Shown: piece after piece, positions 22,916 to 35,149 of the stretch
Numbering within the stretch: position 1 is the first letter of the stretch
Layout of the letters: the number at the start of each line of letters is the position of its first letter
Assembly: GCA_028023455.1 (NCBI GenBank)
Contig: JAQFVV010012396.1
Location: 8,474,085 to 8,538,084, forward strand
Length of the DNA: 64,000 bases
Reading direction: 5' to 3'
Source of the DNA: Epiperipatus broadwayi
Taxonomy: Eukaryota; Onychophora; Udeonychophora; Euonychophora; Peripatidae
Program-made: the position numbers and the translations under genes
Notes under the pieces: model-generated
The model's input: only the letters and a program-made list of their open reading frames with translations
Told to the model about the DNA's origin: nothing
Databases searched by the model: none

Positions 22916-23502
22916 GTTAAAAAAAATAATTGAAAGTACTTCTGTGGTTTATTAAAGTTTTTTATAAATATGCTATTATCATTATAATTCATTGTTTTGT
23001 TTATAAATATTTCAATATAAATATATATGTACGCTAAGAGAATGATTTAATAAAAAAAAATATCAAACTATGAATTTGTGCACAAAGATTTAAATGTTTG
23101 ATAACTGTAACTCACGTTACACCTGAAAATTGTTTACAAAATGCAAGCATGATGAAAGAGAAAGTGATCTGAGTTTGGGTACCAGTGGATGGTTGTATTA
23201 TAATAAAGTTAAGGTATGTACTCATAAAAATCAAAAATACTTGAATATATATTAGTTAACTTTTTTTAAAAAAATCAGTGATAATTTTCTACACTTAGTC
23301 TACAAGTGCCAAATTTCTTGAACTCATACATTTGACAACATACTTTTTAGATATATATATTAATGATTATTACTAATTATTTATTAAGCTAAAAATATAA
23401 ACTTTAGACTTAATGAACGAATAACATATTTATTTTAAATTCTATCACATGATATCAAATTCCAACTCCAGTTCTCTTATTTTCCATGTGTAATATCTTA
23501 GA
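22916..23502. other. AT-rich non-coding DNA
   Basis: Nothing recognisable. Confidence 0.35.
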
Positions 23503-23640
23503 TATACTTAAAAGTTCTACCTCACCACACATACTTCAAACACATGAATAAAAACATCTGAAAAATATTATGTGACCTTTTTCAAAAGTCTTTATTCATG
23601 TGTTTGAAGTATGTGAGGTGAAGTAGAAGTTTAAGCATAG
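23503..23640. repeat. Foldback element with ~50 bp arms
   Basis: Arms 23503-23551 and 23590-23640 are inverted copies sharing CATACTTCAAACACATGAATAAA exactly and most of the rest. The 38-base loop has no further structure. A small MITE-like hairpin. Confidence 0.75.
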
Positions 23641-25174
23641 TAATTTTCTTTGTTTTGTCCAACTTATTTTCATTTAAATCTGTTGTTTTCATTCTAATTA
23701 TGTTTTTTATTTGACTTTAAATAATATATTTCCATTAGTCTTAAACTTTTCTAAAAAAAATGTATGTATTATTTATATTAAATTATATATATCTACAACT
23801 TATCATAGTTTATTTATTATAATTCAGTTTCATTTTTTATTCTATTTATTACCTTTTCCTTTTGTTTAGTTAATACAAGGTACATGTGTGTGTGCATGTA
23901 ATTCATTGAAATTAGAACATCCTTTTTTTTCACCACAGGATTGAATTCAATCTTCATTAAACTGTAACATAAACTCAGCTACTAGTTATTTTATTTCTTC
24001 AATGGTCACTGACCTAAGTAGAAAGTCTAAAGGTTCACAGGTCATAGGAGCAAAGATTTTAAGGTTATAAGGTGAAGTTAAAGATGAGCATATTAAAAAG
24101 AGAGCTTTTGAAATGTGTGTATTATTACAAGGTTTTAACTATGTGAATGAGTAAAAGAAAAACAAAAAATATTTATTCAGCCTGGAAAGTGAATGAAATC
24201 ATGAGAAAGATTATATACCTGAGTGAAGAGAAAAAAAGACAAATAGATATTTAAATATTAAAAAAAAAAACTATTATTATTATTTTTTTAAAGTTTAATA
24301 TTATTGTATGATTTCTTTTTTAAAAACATACACAATATATATTGAATATTTATGTTTACTGCTCAAAAGTAGGTCTTAAATAAAATGTTATATCATCAGT
24401 AATATAAAGTGACCTATGGAATTTGCCACCAATTTTTTATCCCCTAATTTATTTTAGAATTTCTTGTGGTTGTTACATTATGTAATCTTTTGGAATAAAC
24501 TCTGGTATATAAAATTGTATTTTTGAAACTAAATAGTAAAAAAGGAAACATACACTGATCAACATAGAATTTATATAATTTAAGATAATCATCTTTTTGA
24601 ATTTGTTAGGGAATTTCTGATTTTTACTTCTCATTCCTTGCAATAACTTTTCTGAGTTATACTGATGTTTGAGAGTTAAAATAAATACACTTACTACATC
24701 ATATGTATGTTATCAAATACTTTCTTTCTCTGAGTTTATGTTTCTGAGTATGTCCTATGTGAGTACAAATATATATATAAATGAAATGTAATTTAAACTA
24801 TTAGATATGTAGTTTCTGAATTGTGGTATTGCTCAGGGGGCGTGAAGCTCTTGAATAGCAGTTGAATGTAATAGTTCCATTCAAATGATAAGATTTTTTT
24901 TTAGTTTCCTCAGTTAAGAATCAATCTAAAAGTTTGTACCTGTTGATTCAGCAATTGCACTAATCTATACAACATATATTGTATTCTAGGGTATAAAAGA
25001 ACAATAATGACCAAAACATTATGCTTAAACAATCAAAAGTAAACATTTTATATGTATATAATATATATAATACTTTTTCACTATTTGTATTATTATTTAT
25101 GTATTTTACCCTTTAAATTTAAAGCATTTTATAATAATTATTTTTATTTCCAATTAATGTTTATTCTGCACTAA
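23641..25174. other. AT-rich non-coding DNA
   Basis: No coding region or clear repeat. Confidence 0.4.
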
Positions 25175-25305
25175 ATATTAGTTTTTATGTCAAGCATTGG
25201 TGGTCGAGTGGTCAGCAGAGTTGCCTAACAAGCAGTTGTCCTGGGTTTGCAGGTTCACTTCCCGGCCGATGCTTTGACACAAAAAATATACATATTAGTT
25301 TTTAT
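25175..25305 (+). mobile_element. tRNA-derived SINE with 14-bp target duplication
   Basis: ATATTAGTTTTTAT occurs at 25175-25188 and 25292-25305. The 103-base body has box A-like TGGTCGAGTGGTCAGC, a plausible anticodon arm (TTGC, loop CTAACAA, GCAG), and box B GGTTCACTTCC. It ends CCGATGCTTTGAC plus a short A-rich tail. The first bases (GTCAAGCATTGG) pair with the last (CCGATGCTTTGAC), giving an extended acceptor-like stem. Same family as 18526-18635, opposite orientation. Confidence 0.92.
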
Positions 25306-26626
25306 ATTTGCTGTATAAAACTTTTTTTTTAAATAAAAAAAAATTGTTAATTATTTTCATTTACTTTTTAGCAAATTTTGAGAAAATAAATTCTACATAC
25401 ACAAAAATGACACTTGTGTTTTAACCCATTCATGTTTCTCTAATAAAGCAGGCAATCTTTGCCTCTCTGTCAGATATTATGACTATGACTAATATAACTT
25501 AGTCGAATGCATTAGGCAAAAATTGTGAACTTTATTCAGATTTTTTTTTGCATACGTTTTTGCATATAGTTATTTTTCATAGAATATTATTTTATGTTTG
25601 GCATATTTTTTTGTTGTTGTTCAATATAATCATTATTATAAGCAATTCAGTTTATATTAGTATTTTTAATTAAAATCATTCTGAAAAGTGTGAATGAAAT
25701 TTCTGGATTTAAAAAATTTAATTATATTCATCAAGATATTAAAGATAAATTAATTGCTCATGTTGTAAGATCGCAAAATAACAAGCACCCAAGTGGTATA
25801 GTGACACAATAATTCATTCAAAATAGTGAACTGATTTTTTTTTTACTTCCTTTAATGAATCAATATATCATTAATTCTAAAATTACTACTTTATGATTGT
25901 TTTTACCCACGTAGGGCATTAACAGTTGAACCCATTTAAGAATAGTGAAATGAGTCAGTCACTACAGAAATAGTGGTGTATGGATATGAGTGTTGTCTTA
26001 GATAAAATAGTATCTTCATTAACAGGACTGGTAATGTCATATGAAATAGCAATGATGAGAATTATTTGTACAACAAATTTAATGGTAATGTAATTCAAAA
26101 TTTCTAAAATTCTTTGCAATGACTGTCGCTAACCACTGTGCTTAAGATACTTTAACCCAGGATACATAGTATAGATTTATAATATCTCATTTATGGAATA
26201 TGATGTTAAAATTTTGATGTGTATTTTACATTCTATGTCTTGTATATGTTTGTGTGTGTGTGTGTGTGATAATGCATTCATTTTTCATTTTAAAAGAAGA
26301 TGATTTCACATCTTAAATATGTAATGAATAGTATTTATAATGGATTAAAATGTTTTTGAATAGTTTGATTCTCATTCATTTCACCCATCAGATTAGTAAG
26401 GACCCACATTGGACATTCAAAGAATATGAAATTATGTACATGTTAAAGAATTTCATGACAGCATATGTGTACTCCAAAACATATTAAATATTCTTATCAC
26501 ATTGTATAGCATAGATAATGGCTTTGTGCAGTTGGTGCTCATTCAAATACTCTGCATATAATATGTTTTTTTATTAACAATCTAATTAATGTAATGCTTT
26601 AAAAATTAAATATTAAAAGATGTATA
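25306..26626. other. AT-rich non-coding DNA with a TG microsatellite
   Basis: (TG)n at about 26250-26269. No coding region. Confidence 0.45.
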
Positions 26627-27223
26627 CCTGATCTACAAAGTTTTGCCTTTTTCCTTAAGCAAACGGTAGTCAATTATATAAAATGCAAAATTATCTATTT
26701 AAACTATAAAAAAGATGTTTATTAATATTAATTTTGACAGATGAAAGTAACCTAAGGATGTGTTATCAAAGACTTTGTGCACAGTGAAAGAGTGTTTTCC
26801 ATAAAGAAATATATATGAATAAATAAAGAAATTTAAGGGTGGTCATACAAGTATCAATCACCCATGAAGAAAAACCAGATACTCATCCACATTCATGACA
26901 GATGAAAATATTGTGCATGAAAAAAAAAAATTCTGTTAATTGAACTAGTGACAGTTGATTACATGGCAAATCATTTGTAAATCAGCTAAGGCTTTAACTA
27001 CTTATGGCAGACTTAGGTTTTGAAAAGTTTATACAAGATGGATATTAAAACAATTCATGGAAGAGCCTACACAGAAGCATTTGGGCATCTGAAAACAAAA
27101 TTTAAATAGATAATTTAAGGAAGGTGAAAAATTCTTAAAAACAATCATTACTGTTGGTGAAACATGGATTCACCATTACAAGTTTGAAATAATAAATGTC
27201 AGAGTATGGAATAGAAACATCCT
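26627..27223 (+). pseudogene. mariner transposase remnant, 5' half
   Basis: Degenerate plus-strand frames match a mariner-type transposase in order. First an FKGGHTSI...TDENIVHE stretch (about 26840-26920), matching the end of the DNA-binding region. Then FLKTIITVGETWIHHY (about 27130-27185), matching the first catalytic motif, normally VTGDETWVHHY; the aspartate is lost. Many stops and frame shifts are present. The presumed left end near 26627 (after TA) is poorly conserved. The copy is cut by the RTE-like LINE at about 27224 and resumes at about 29147. Confidence 0.78.
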
Positions 27224-27245
27224 CAATCACTCATCATCATCATCA

Positions 27246-28826
27246 TCAACCATTATCAACCCACTGCAGGATGAAGGTCTCTCCAAGTTTAATCCATCTT
27301 CTCCGATCTTTAGCTTCTCTTTTCCACAACACACCTGCACATTTTCTTATTTCATCCATCCATCTCACATGTGGTCTCTTTCTGGGTCTTTTACAATCTC
27401 TTGGAATCCAGTTTAAAATTTCAATTGTCCATCTATTATCATTTCTTCTAGCAATATGTCCAGCCCAACTCCATTTCAATCTTTTAATTTTTTCAATAAG
27501 GTCAGTAACACCTGTTTGTTGTCTTACCCATACATTGCGTTTTCGATCTCTTCTTGTTACTCCCAACATACATCTCTCCATACTCCTTTGAGTGGTCTGA
27601 AGACTCTGTATTGCTCTTCTATTAAGTGTCCAAGTCTCAGATCCATAAGTAAGAACTAGTAAAACACATTTGTTAAAAACCATCCTTTTCAAACACATAG
27701 GCATATTTCCTTTTTGTATCAAGTTATTTCTACCAAAAGCACTCCAACCAAGTTTAATTCTACGATTAATTTCCTCCATTATGTTTCCATCTGTATTAAT
27801 AATCTGACCAAGGTATTTGTAACTGTTAACTTCTTCTAATTCTTCATAATCAATCTTTATTTTCATATTTTGAGCAAATCGATTAAACATTACTTTAGTC
27901 TTTTTAACATTTATCTTTAGTCCCACTTTTCTACTTTCATCTGCTAACTCCTGCAACATTTCCTGCAGTTCTGAAGCATTATTTGCAAAAACAACTACAT
28001 CATTTGCAAAATCTAAATGACTTAAATACTCTCCATTTACTTTCATGCCTTTAGTTTCCCATTTTAATCCACAAAATACTTCTTGCAGCACTGCTATAAA
28101 AAGTTTTAGTGATATGGAGTCACCTTGTCTTACACCTTTCTCAATGTTGATTTTTTCAGTATCATTATGTAATCTAATTGTTGCTGTTGCATTTTTATAA
28201 ATATTCTTTAAAATATGACAATAACCTGGATCTATACCTTGATGATCCAATGCTTTAATCACTGAAGAAATGTGTATAGAATTGAATGCCTTTTCATAAT
28301 CTACAAATCCAAAACATAATGACAACTCATATTCATTTGTCCTTTCTATGACTTCTCTTAATACCTGGATATGATCTATTGTACTAAAACCACTTTTAAA
28401 TCCTGCTTGTTCTCTTGGTTGGTGGAAATCCAAAGTTCTCTGTAGACGAGTTGTAATTATCTTGGTAAAAATTTTATATAAAACTGATAAAAGGCTGATA
28501 GGTCTGTAATTTCTAATATCTTCTTTATCACCTTTTTTAAATATTAATATTATTACTGCATTCTTCCAATCTTCCGGTACATCTTTATCATTTAGACATT
28601 TGGTATATAACTTTGCTAAAATTGTTTCTATTTCTTCACCTGCTTCTTTTAATATATCAATTATAATTTCATCATTTCCTGGAGCCTTTCCTTTCTTCAT
28701 ACATTCAATTGCATGTCTCACTTCTTCATTTAAAATTCTGGGCAATTCGGAAGATGTAATAGATATAGGAGGTACTTGTTCTTTATTACTATATAATTCT
28801 TGATAAAAATCTTCTACCAATTTCAT
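27246..28826 (-). CDS. RTE-like reverse transcriptase (526 aa, inactive)
   Basis: An uninterrupted 526-residue frame. RT blocks in order: KAPGNDEI (48-54), YRPISLLSVLYKI (107-119), EQAGFKSGFST (139-149), motif A FVDYEKAF (174-181, D176), GVRQGDSIS (231-239), motif C FANDVVVF (273-280), YKYLGQIIN (336-344). The C-terminal region of RTE/craniofacial-like LINE proteins follows: LTYGSETWTL, MERCMLGV, RNVWVRQQTGV, RLKWSWAGHIARR, NWIPRDCKR. The catalytic FADD has become FAND (N275), so it should be dead although the frame is open. The start is the first ATG after a frameshift; the natural protein continued upstream through 28823-29146. Confidence 0.88.
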   Translation of the reverse strand: MKLVEDFYQELYSNKEQVPPISITSSELPRILNEEVRHAIECMKKGKAPGNDEIIIDILKEAGEEIETILAKLYTKCLNDKDVPEDWKNAVIILIFKKGDKEDIRNYRPISLLSVLYKIFTKIITTRLQRTLDFHQPREQAGFKSGFSTIDHIQVLREVIERTNEYELSLCFGFVDYEKAFNSIHISSVIKALDHQGIDPGYCHILKNIYKNATATIRLHNDTEKINIEKGVRQGDSISLKLFIAVLQEVFCGLKWETKGMKVNGEYLSHLDFANDVVVFANNASELQEMLQELADESRKVGLKINVKKTKVMFNRFAQNMKIKIDYEELEEVNSYKYLGQIINTDGNIMEEINRRIKLGWSAFGRNNLIQKGNMPMCLKRMVFNKCVLLVLTYGSETWTLNRRAIQSLQTTQRSMERCMLGVTRRDRKRNVWVRQQTGVTDLIEKIKRLKWSWAGHIARRNDNRWTIEILNWIPRDCKRPRKRPHVRWMDEIRKCAGVLWKREAKDRRRWIKLGETFILQWVDNG

Positions 28827-29146
28827 GCTGTCATCTCTCTTTTTAGTAATAATTCCATCTTTTTTTTTCTTATTGCAGATATAAATTTCCTACCAATACC
28901 AAAATGTTGTTTAAAATTCTTGAGACTTTTATTTTCTTCTACAGCTTTCCTTGCTATTTCACAGTTATACTTTCTTATATCATTTTCAACTCTTTTCCAT
29001 ACCATTTTACAAAATTTGAGATATTCAATTTTTTTTAATACATCACTTTTGTATATCTTCATATTCCTTTTTTTCTTCATAAATTCTCTAGTCTCAGTAG
29101 AAATTTTATTAGTCAATTGCTGCTTTTTTCTACCAGCTATCTTTGT
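28823..29146 (-). pseudogene. N-terminal linker of the RTE-like protein, frameshifted
   Basis: Lysine-rich minus-strand frame (TKIAGRKKQQLTNKIS...FGIGRKFISAIRKKK) that in related LINEs joins the endonuclease to the RT. It runs into an out-of-frame stop after a homopolymer (nine T on the plus strand near 28860-28870). One shift there would rejoin it to the downstream RT frame (DGIITKKRDDS before MKLVEDFY). The upstream limit at 29146 marks the 5' truncation. Confidence 0.72.
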
Positions 29147-29680
29147 TGCAGTTTTTCAAAAGTCAATTCTCAGCTGGAAAATTGATGCTTACAATTTTTT
29201 TATCTTTCCAAGAGCAAGTATTGAAACATTATAAGGAAAAAGGTTTAACAATCAACATTACTCATTATAGTGGGAAGTTCATTGAATCCTAAAAATCAGA
29301 TTATATGCAGAGAACAGCATAGGATTGACAATCTATATCTGTACATTTTTGCCCACACTATCAACACACTTCAAGAACTTTGTTTTGAGGTGGAGGAGCA
29401 TTCCTCCATATAGTTCTGAGCATACCCCATCAAACTATAATACATCCTTAGGCTACAAAAATGAATCACTGCATGCTGCCTCTTCTTGTATGCATATCAC
29501 AAAAGGGGTGACCACTGTTTCTGATTGTGTCACATTTGTATTGACATAATATTTTTAAAACTGTACAATAATCTCTATGGAGATAATGATGTCATATAGA
29601 AAACACTGCACTGCTAACACAATGTGGCTAATAAAAGTTTTAATATTACCGAAGTGCTAATAATTTTTGACTCACCCTCG
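29147..29680 (+). pseudogene. mariner transposase remnant, 3' half and 3' inverted repeat
   Basis: Continues the mariner copy split by the LINE: FFKSQFSAGKLMLTIF (about 29153-29200), VLKHYKEKGLTIN, then in shifting frames TLQELCFEVEEH and PPYSSEHTPSNYN (the catalytic region normally PPYSPDLAPSDY). The second catalytic Asp region is unrecognisable and the last Asp is N. The 3' end TTTTTGACTCACCCTCG at 29664-29680, followed by TA, is a typical mariner terminal inverted repeat. Confidence 0.82.
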
Positions 29681-30960
29681 TATATTTAACACGTGATTTG
29701 GGTTAGATGATTTTCCTAAATCCAAGCTTATTATTATTTAAAAAATAAAATTTATTAAAGAAGAAATTTAAAAAAAATAAAAACTTAATTAGTTACATAT
29801 TTAGAGTTTAGTAAATTAACGATCATGGGAAATCTATTTATGAAAAAAATTCAGGCTCAAGTGCTTGGAATCTCTATGACTTGGATTTAAACCTGGGACA
29901 AGTAAACTTAATTTTTTCAGAAAATTTATGGGGGGGGGGAGTAATCATCTCAACCCAGATAAGTTTCCAATTACTCACTTTTAACTAGGAGATAAAATAA
30001 AAAAAAATAAATATTTAAACTCTTTCTACCTCGCAACTACCAGAACTAGTTATTAATAATGATTAGGGTGATGAAAAAATGCAAAAAAAAAAAGATTGAA
30101 AGAGAAAGAAAATTATAAAAAAATTTACAAGAAGTTATCGATTATCACAAGCGCTTATGGTCTTTAATAATGAAAATAAAAAAGAGATAATTCTGAAAAA
30201 ATGATGTTTAAATGGTGTGAACATAAAAACAAATGATATTAAAGTAATGCAGTACTACAAGAGCAAATAGTTGAGGGGGGGGTTTAAAATATAAAAATAA
30301 GTGCAATGCGATCTTTGAATGGAGAAATGTATAAATGAATAATTTTTTTTTTTTTTTCCAGAAATCAAATTTTAGTTTTTGCTTAATTTGTTTATTTATT
30401 GTTTTTTTTTAAATTATGCTCATTTTAATATTACATCAAAATTTCTTGGCTTATTTTTTAAAAATTAAATTCCACATTTTTAAATTATGAAGTATATATA
30501 TTAGAAAATTCATAAAGGCAATTTTTTAAAAACATATGTATGTGCTTGGTTTATATTTAAGCTCACACTTCATAAAAAAAAATTAATTAAAAAGTACACT
30601 TTTTAAATTAAAAAAAGAAGTATCATTTTCTCTCTTTAAACTTGTAAAAGGAAAGAGAAAAGTATTATTCTCGTAAGATAAAAATGTTCACAGTAATATT
30701 ATCCCACTTTTTTCTTTTCTTTTTAACAAAATCACACAATAATCTAAAATAAGAATAAAAAATATAATCATTTTTTTTCTGTCTTTTTTTTTTTAAGAAT
30801 ACAGACGCTCAAGTAGACTATTTAGAATTATTCGTTCAAAAAAAAAGTTGCGAATTATTGCTTAGAATTATCAAGTAATTGTAATAAATAGACTTGTATA
30901 ATTTGCTTTGCTTTTAGTCTTTTCCCATGCTATTGAAATATTCTTAATAAGAGGTTGGTA
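29681..30960. other. AT-rich non-coding DNA
   Basis: Homopolymer-rich; G runs at 29931-29940 and near 30275. A box B-like string on the minus strand (AGGTTTAAATCC, about 29885) may be a SINE relic. No coding region. Confidence 0.35.
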
Positions 30961-30975
30961 TATTCTTCCTATTAA

Positions 30976-31059
30976 ATTATTGTCCTTTCAGCTGCTCCCG
31001 GAGTGTTGTCAGACCCTGACAGTTAAACTCGGGATATTTGATATGATGAAACCCATGCT
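30976..31059 (+). other. Possible terminal exon or structured RNA patch
   Basis: A pyrimidine-rich acceptor-like string (TATTGTCCTTTCAG) is followed by an open stretch (CTGCTCCCGG...) reading LLPECCQTLTVKLGIFDMMK then PMLQ, ending in TAA at about 31063. Codons are markedly GC-richer than the flanks. The same bases can form a strong hairpin (30996-31034): TCCCG.AGT with ACTCGGGA and TGTCAG with CTGACA. I recognise no protein. Either reading is tentative. Confidence 0.25.
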
Positions 31060-31064
31060 ACAAT

Positions 31065-32929
31065 AAAGAGTGGAGCACTAGACATCTTTATAAAAAGTAC
31101 CGATTCATATAAGGAATTCCTAATTATGAGCTAAAATAGGATTATTCCTTACAAAAAGAGAAAAAAAACACATTATGAACAGTTAGATTAAAAAAAAAAA
31201 AAAGTTGAAAAGTAAAAGAGTGAGAAAAAATATGAATGGAACTCTTAAATAACAAATAAGAGTCATTGAATTTTTTTTCTTTAATTTCCGCAAAAAAAAA
31301 AGTTTCAAAATGATTCTCTTTTCTCTTTATATCTATATATGCTTACATATATATAAAAAAGAGAAAGAAAGCGATGCATTTCACTCTATTTCTCCATATA
31401 CATAATTTATATAAGTAAACATTTTACTAGACCTTATTAAAGTTTAGGATATAGATTTTTATTATTGTGATGTTAAAAAATCTATAAGAGCTATCAAGTA
31501 ATAACAAATTACTATTAATGTTAATCAAGTGTTATCCTTTGATCAGAATACTATAATCTCTATTCATTCAATTTTTGTTAAGCATAAAACTTAACACACA
31601 CATACATTTACAGAGAAAAAAAATAGTTACCTAAATAAATTGGCATATACAAGATCAACACAAAGAAGAGATTGTGTTTGTAAGTCGTGCAACAAAAAGT
31701 TGAAATGGCCAGGTAAATAGATATGCGTGGAACGCAGTTTAACATGTCATAATATTACAATAGCTTTTGCTATATTGGCAGAAATTGCTCAAGAGGTTAT
31801 ATGACATTCATGTTGATCTTTAATTTAGGGACTTTAGCTCTCAAGTCTAATGCACTATAATTATGCTAAACAGGGCATGAAAAGCAATATTAAGCTACTA
31901 ATAATATTTTTCAAATGTCTTAATTATAGTGCATTATGCATATTGATTTAGGAGATCAATTATATTAATAGTTTTTATTTTTTTAGGATGTTACATCAAT
32001 TTTTTTTTTTAAAAAAGAGTTATGTAATGATAGATATATGAAATGTTAGATAATAAATAAATCAGAGAAGATAGTTTATGATTAGAAATGGGAAAAAATA
32101 TTTGAGATTATAGGTTATTGGAAACAAGATGGATAATCCAAAAGCATCAAAAGTGTAATTGAATTAGAACTCAAATTGAAAGAGATTTTTTTTAGAGTAA
32201 ATTCTGTAAATAATAAAGTGATCATAGTTCTGCAAAAAGCTGGACAAAGAAATCATATACTAAGGTAGCATATAAAACTATATAAAATAAAGATTATTAT
32301 GTAAAATAAAAGTCAAATTAATAGAAGACTGAATCAATAATGATAATAAAAAGAGGATGAAGAAGAAGAGGAGGAGAGATATTAGATTGTTTTAAAAGAA
32401 TAAGAGGAAAAAATATGAGAGATTATCAATTAGAAATAAATAATAAGATAGATATTTTCATTTGATAACATTATTAAATATGATTGCTTTTCAACTAGAT
32501 GTAGTTTTTAAATATTTGTCTTATGCACAAATGTTGATGAAGTCAGTGCTAACAGAAAATATTACTGGTATTTTCACTGACTGATTTATGTAAATATTTT
32601 TGCTACGTAATATTGATTTTAAAATATATCTGAAATGTAAAGTACTGATTTTTAAGATCATGACATGTGGGTTATATTTGACACTACTATTATAGACTAA
32701 CTATTTCTGAATTACTTCCCTGCTAGTAATTTTTTTTTTTTACTATTCATTGAGAGATCATTATGCAAATAACCTGAAGAACATTTATGTCATCTATGAA
32801 GTCTAGTATATATTTAAATCTAGAAAGGATTTTATATTCAATAATCATTAAATGAAATAAATAAATATAAGTTACTGTATTATACTATCAATGCATCCCT
32901 GAAAACATCAATATATTTAAAACTGCACA
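31065..32929. other. AT-rich non-coding DNA
   Basis: An inverted pair AATGCACTATAATTA (31849-31863) / TAATTATAGTGCATT (about 31920-31935) brackets 55 bases, perhaps a small MITE. Nothing coding. Confidence 0.35.
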
Positions 32930-33050
32930 ATAAAAATAATAAAATATAATATTAATATCATTTATGTTCTTTATTGCTTTTACAATTCTTTTTACAATCC
33001 ACTAGATGATTTCAATTGTCTCAGCAATCTTCTTCAAAACTTCTATGTAA
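32930..33050 (-). repeat. Repeat G copy 3 with CUGAAGA-like stem-loop
   Basis: On the minus strand: TTTTGAAGAAGATTGC, hairpin GATTG/CAATT, GAAATC, then a tail resembling the copies at 350-535 and 3990-4180. The hammerhead-like order is kept (TTGAAGA, hairpin, GAAA), but stem I does not pair. Confidence 0.42.
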
Positions 33051-34859
33051 ATGATATTAATATTATGTGGATTTGGCAATGCAATAAGAAAAATGAAGTT
33101 ATAATATTGCATAAAGAAAAATAATGAAACCTAAAAAAAAAAGAAATTAAAGAAAAGTTCACAAATGCTAAAAAATAGCAAAATATAACTTCATAGTATA
33201 ATATATGACTAATATTTGAAGCCCTTATTGACAGGTGTTTGTAAGTGTATGTGTGCACATGAAGACTATAAGCAGGAATGCAAGCTACATGTTGCACAAA
33301 AGAACTTCAAGAAGTATCAAAGTTTTAAAATATCAAACATAAAAATTGATAGCAGTTTTAAGTCTTTTAAAATCAATGAATGCTAATTTTAATAATGAAT
33401 AAAATATAAATAATATCAGCCTCTAAAATTATAATGGTTAGTACACTATCATACCCAAAAATGTTTATTTGATTATTATATAATTTTCTAAATAATGTCA
33501 CATTTAATAATCAGTATTTTTTTGTATTTAACTTTTAAAAAATTAGCATTTTATATTCAATCAAAATTATTAATATATTTAATACAGTAGATATTTATAT
33601 TTCAATGGTAGCATTTTATGTTGATATTCTTACAAGGCTTGGTCTATCTGGAGGCAATTTCTATTTTCACATTGTGTTTTTTAAAAGACAAAATTATACA
33701 TAAGCACATCCAAGATTGCATTATGCTTCATAATATATCTATAACTGGAGCAAAGTTTGTTATTATTTCACACATAAAAAGAACTAAAAGAATGCAATTC
33801 ATATGCTAGGTATATGGCTTCTATCATTATTCAGCATGATGATAGGGTCTATATGATTATTACATAAAAACCATGATTTATCCAATAAAAGTCTACAAAT
33901 CTTTGAATTTTTTTTATTGAAAAAGCATATACATTGTAAGTTTCATGTTTATATTATGGTTATCTAGATTTTTAAAATGACATTTATTCTACATTACATC
34001 ATAAAGTGTTTATGCCATACTTATTAGAACTATCAAATCTTATATTTATGATGATAGACCTATTGCAAATTTTTTAATACTAATACATTGTTAGCCTCTA
34101 ACTACTGGTACAGTACAATGAGATTAGTGTTTCAGACATTGCACTAATCACATGTAATAAATAACATGAACCTTATTACTTTTATATATAGTATTATACA
34201 TCTATCAGCCCTTATTCATTTTAATATTTTAGAAATACATAACATGCAACAAAATCTTTATACTCCAAATATACTCATCCATTTAACTATTAATCATCTT
34301 TATTATTATATATTACATGAATCTTTATAAAAAATGTAATATTTCTGAAACCATAATTTTGAATTATAATCCTTGATTATTACATAAATAGGTTATTTCA
34401 TTTTGTTGGAATAACTAATAAAATTTCCATCCATGAGAGTGGTAACTTAAGTCTAATTATGAATTTATCATAAATATATCTTTAAGTAATATAGTGAGAA
34501 ATGTTTCTACTCACAGTATTATTTATGACCATCATCATCTTGCACCAACTTGCTGAAACATACAAAGCATAGATTCTGAAAGCCTGTTAATTAATTTTTA
34601 ATTTTAATTTATCCCTAATTTTAATGTTCAAACTTTAATATTAGTTAGAATATGGTAGGTGCAATAAGTAGAAATTATGGTTTTAATTCGACAGATTATT
34701 GATCACTTCTAAAACATCTGGGAAAGACAGAACCTAAAACATTTGTTATGTAGGAGTTGGTCAATTTTTTCATCACTAGATAATTAAAAGTTTATAAAAT
34801 CCTGTAGATAATGCATAAAGATTCAATATTGCTTCAAAAAATTATGCACATAAAATATG
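33051..34859. other. AT-rich non-coding DNA
   Basis: Short frames at 33043-33297 and 33618-33809 are low-complexity and unsupported. Confidence 0.4.
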
Positions 34860-35095
34860 TAATATATATTATATAAGGGATTTGAACACAGACTTTCAAG
34901 ATCCTTATCACTCTATCTCATACAATTGATACACATAACCATACACTTGGAAACAAGATAAATGATATCCAATATATATATTTTGTGCTGAATCATCACT
35001 CATCAGTTGGTTCATATTATCATTTCCCACACACATATATATAATCAGTGCCCAGTTTATATTTATATATATAAATGATACATTTTGTGAGCTCA
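34860..35095 (-). mobile_element. Family A ribozyme element, half copy A3
   Basis: Only the minus-strand arm is present. It carries, in order on the minus strand, a CACTGATTATATATATGTG-like stretch, a near-intact hammerhead, and a tRNA-like 3' end (box B GTTCAAATCCC near 34873). It ends near 34860 with GTAATATATATTATATAAGG-like sequence on the plus strand. Confidence 0.7.
34952..35030 (-). ncRNA. Near-intact hammerhead, family A (A3)
   Basis: Minus strand: core CTGATGA (35006-35000), stem II GTGATG.../...CAGCAC, then AAAA where GAAA is expected (G12 changed), self-complementary TATATATA region as stem III, stem I CCAA/TTGG. One lost invariant base predicts little or no cleavage. Confidence 0.62.
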
Positions 35096-35149
35096 TTTAG
35101 GTATGATTTTAATTATAAATATACTACCATTTCAACTTGATCACACAAA

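Larger units (their letters stand above)
27224..29146 (-). mobile_element. RTE-like non-LTR retrotransposon, 5'-truncated
   Basis: A minus-strand LINE inserted inside a mariner copy. Its 3' end is a short (TGA)n tail (27224-27245) directly after the stop codon, as in RTE-clade elements. The upstream end stops near 29146 inside the linker before the RT, so the endonuclease is missing. No target duplication was identified with confidence. Confidence 0.85.

Noticed and set aside
27196-27659. Plus-strand frames (131 and 67 codons) opposite the RTE-like LINE
   Set aside because: Antisense shadows of the 526-codon reverse transcriptase frame.
28600-29234. Plus-strand frames of 67 and 144 codons
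   Set aside because: Antisense to the LINE coding region; no domain.
29325-29549. 74-codon plus-strand frame as an independent gene
   Set aside because: It covers the frameshifted catalytic end of the mariner transposase (PPYSSEHTPSNYN).
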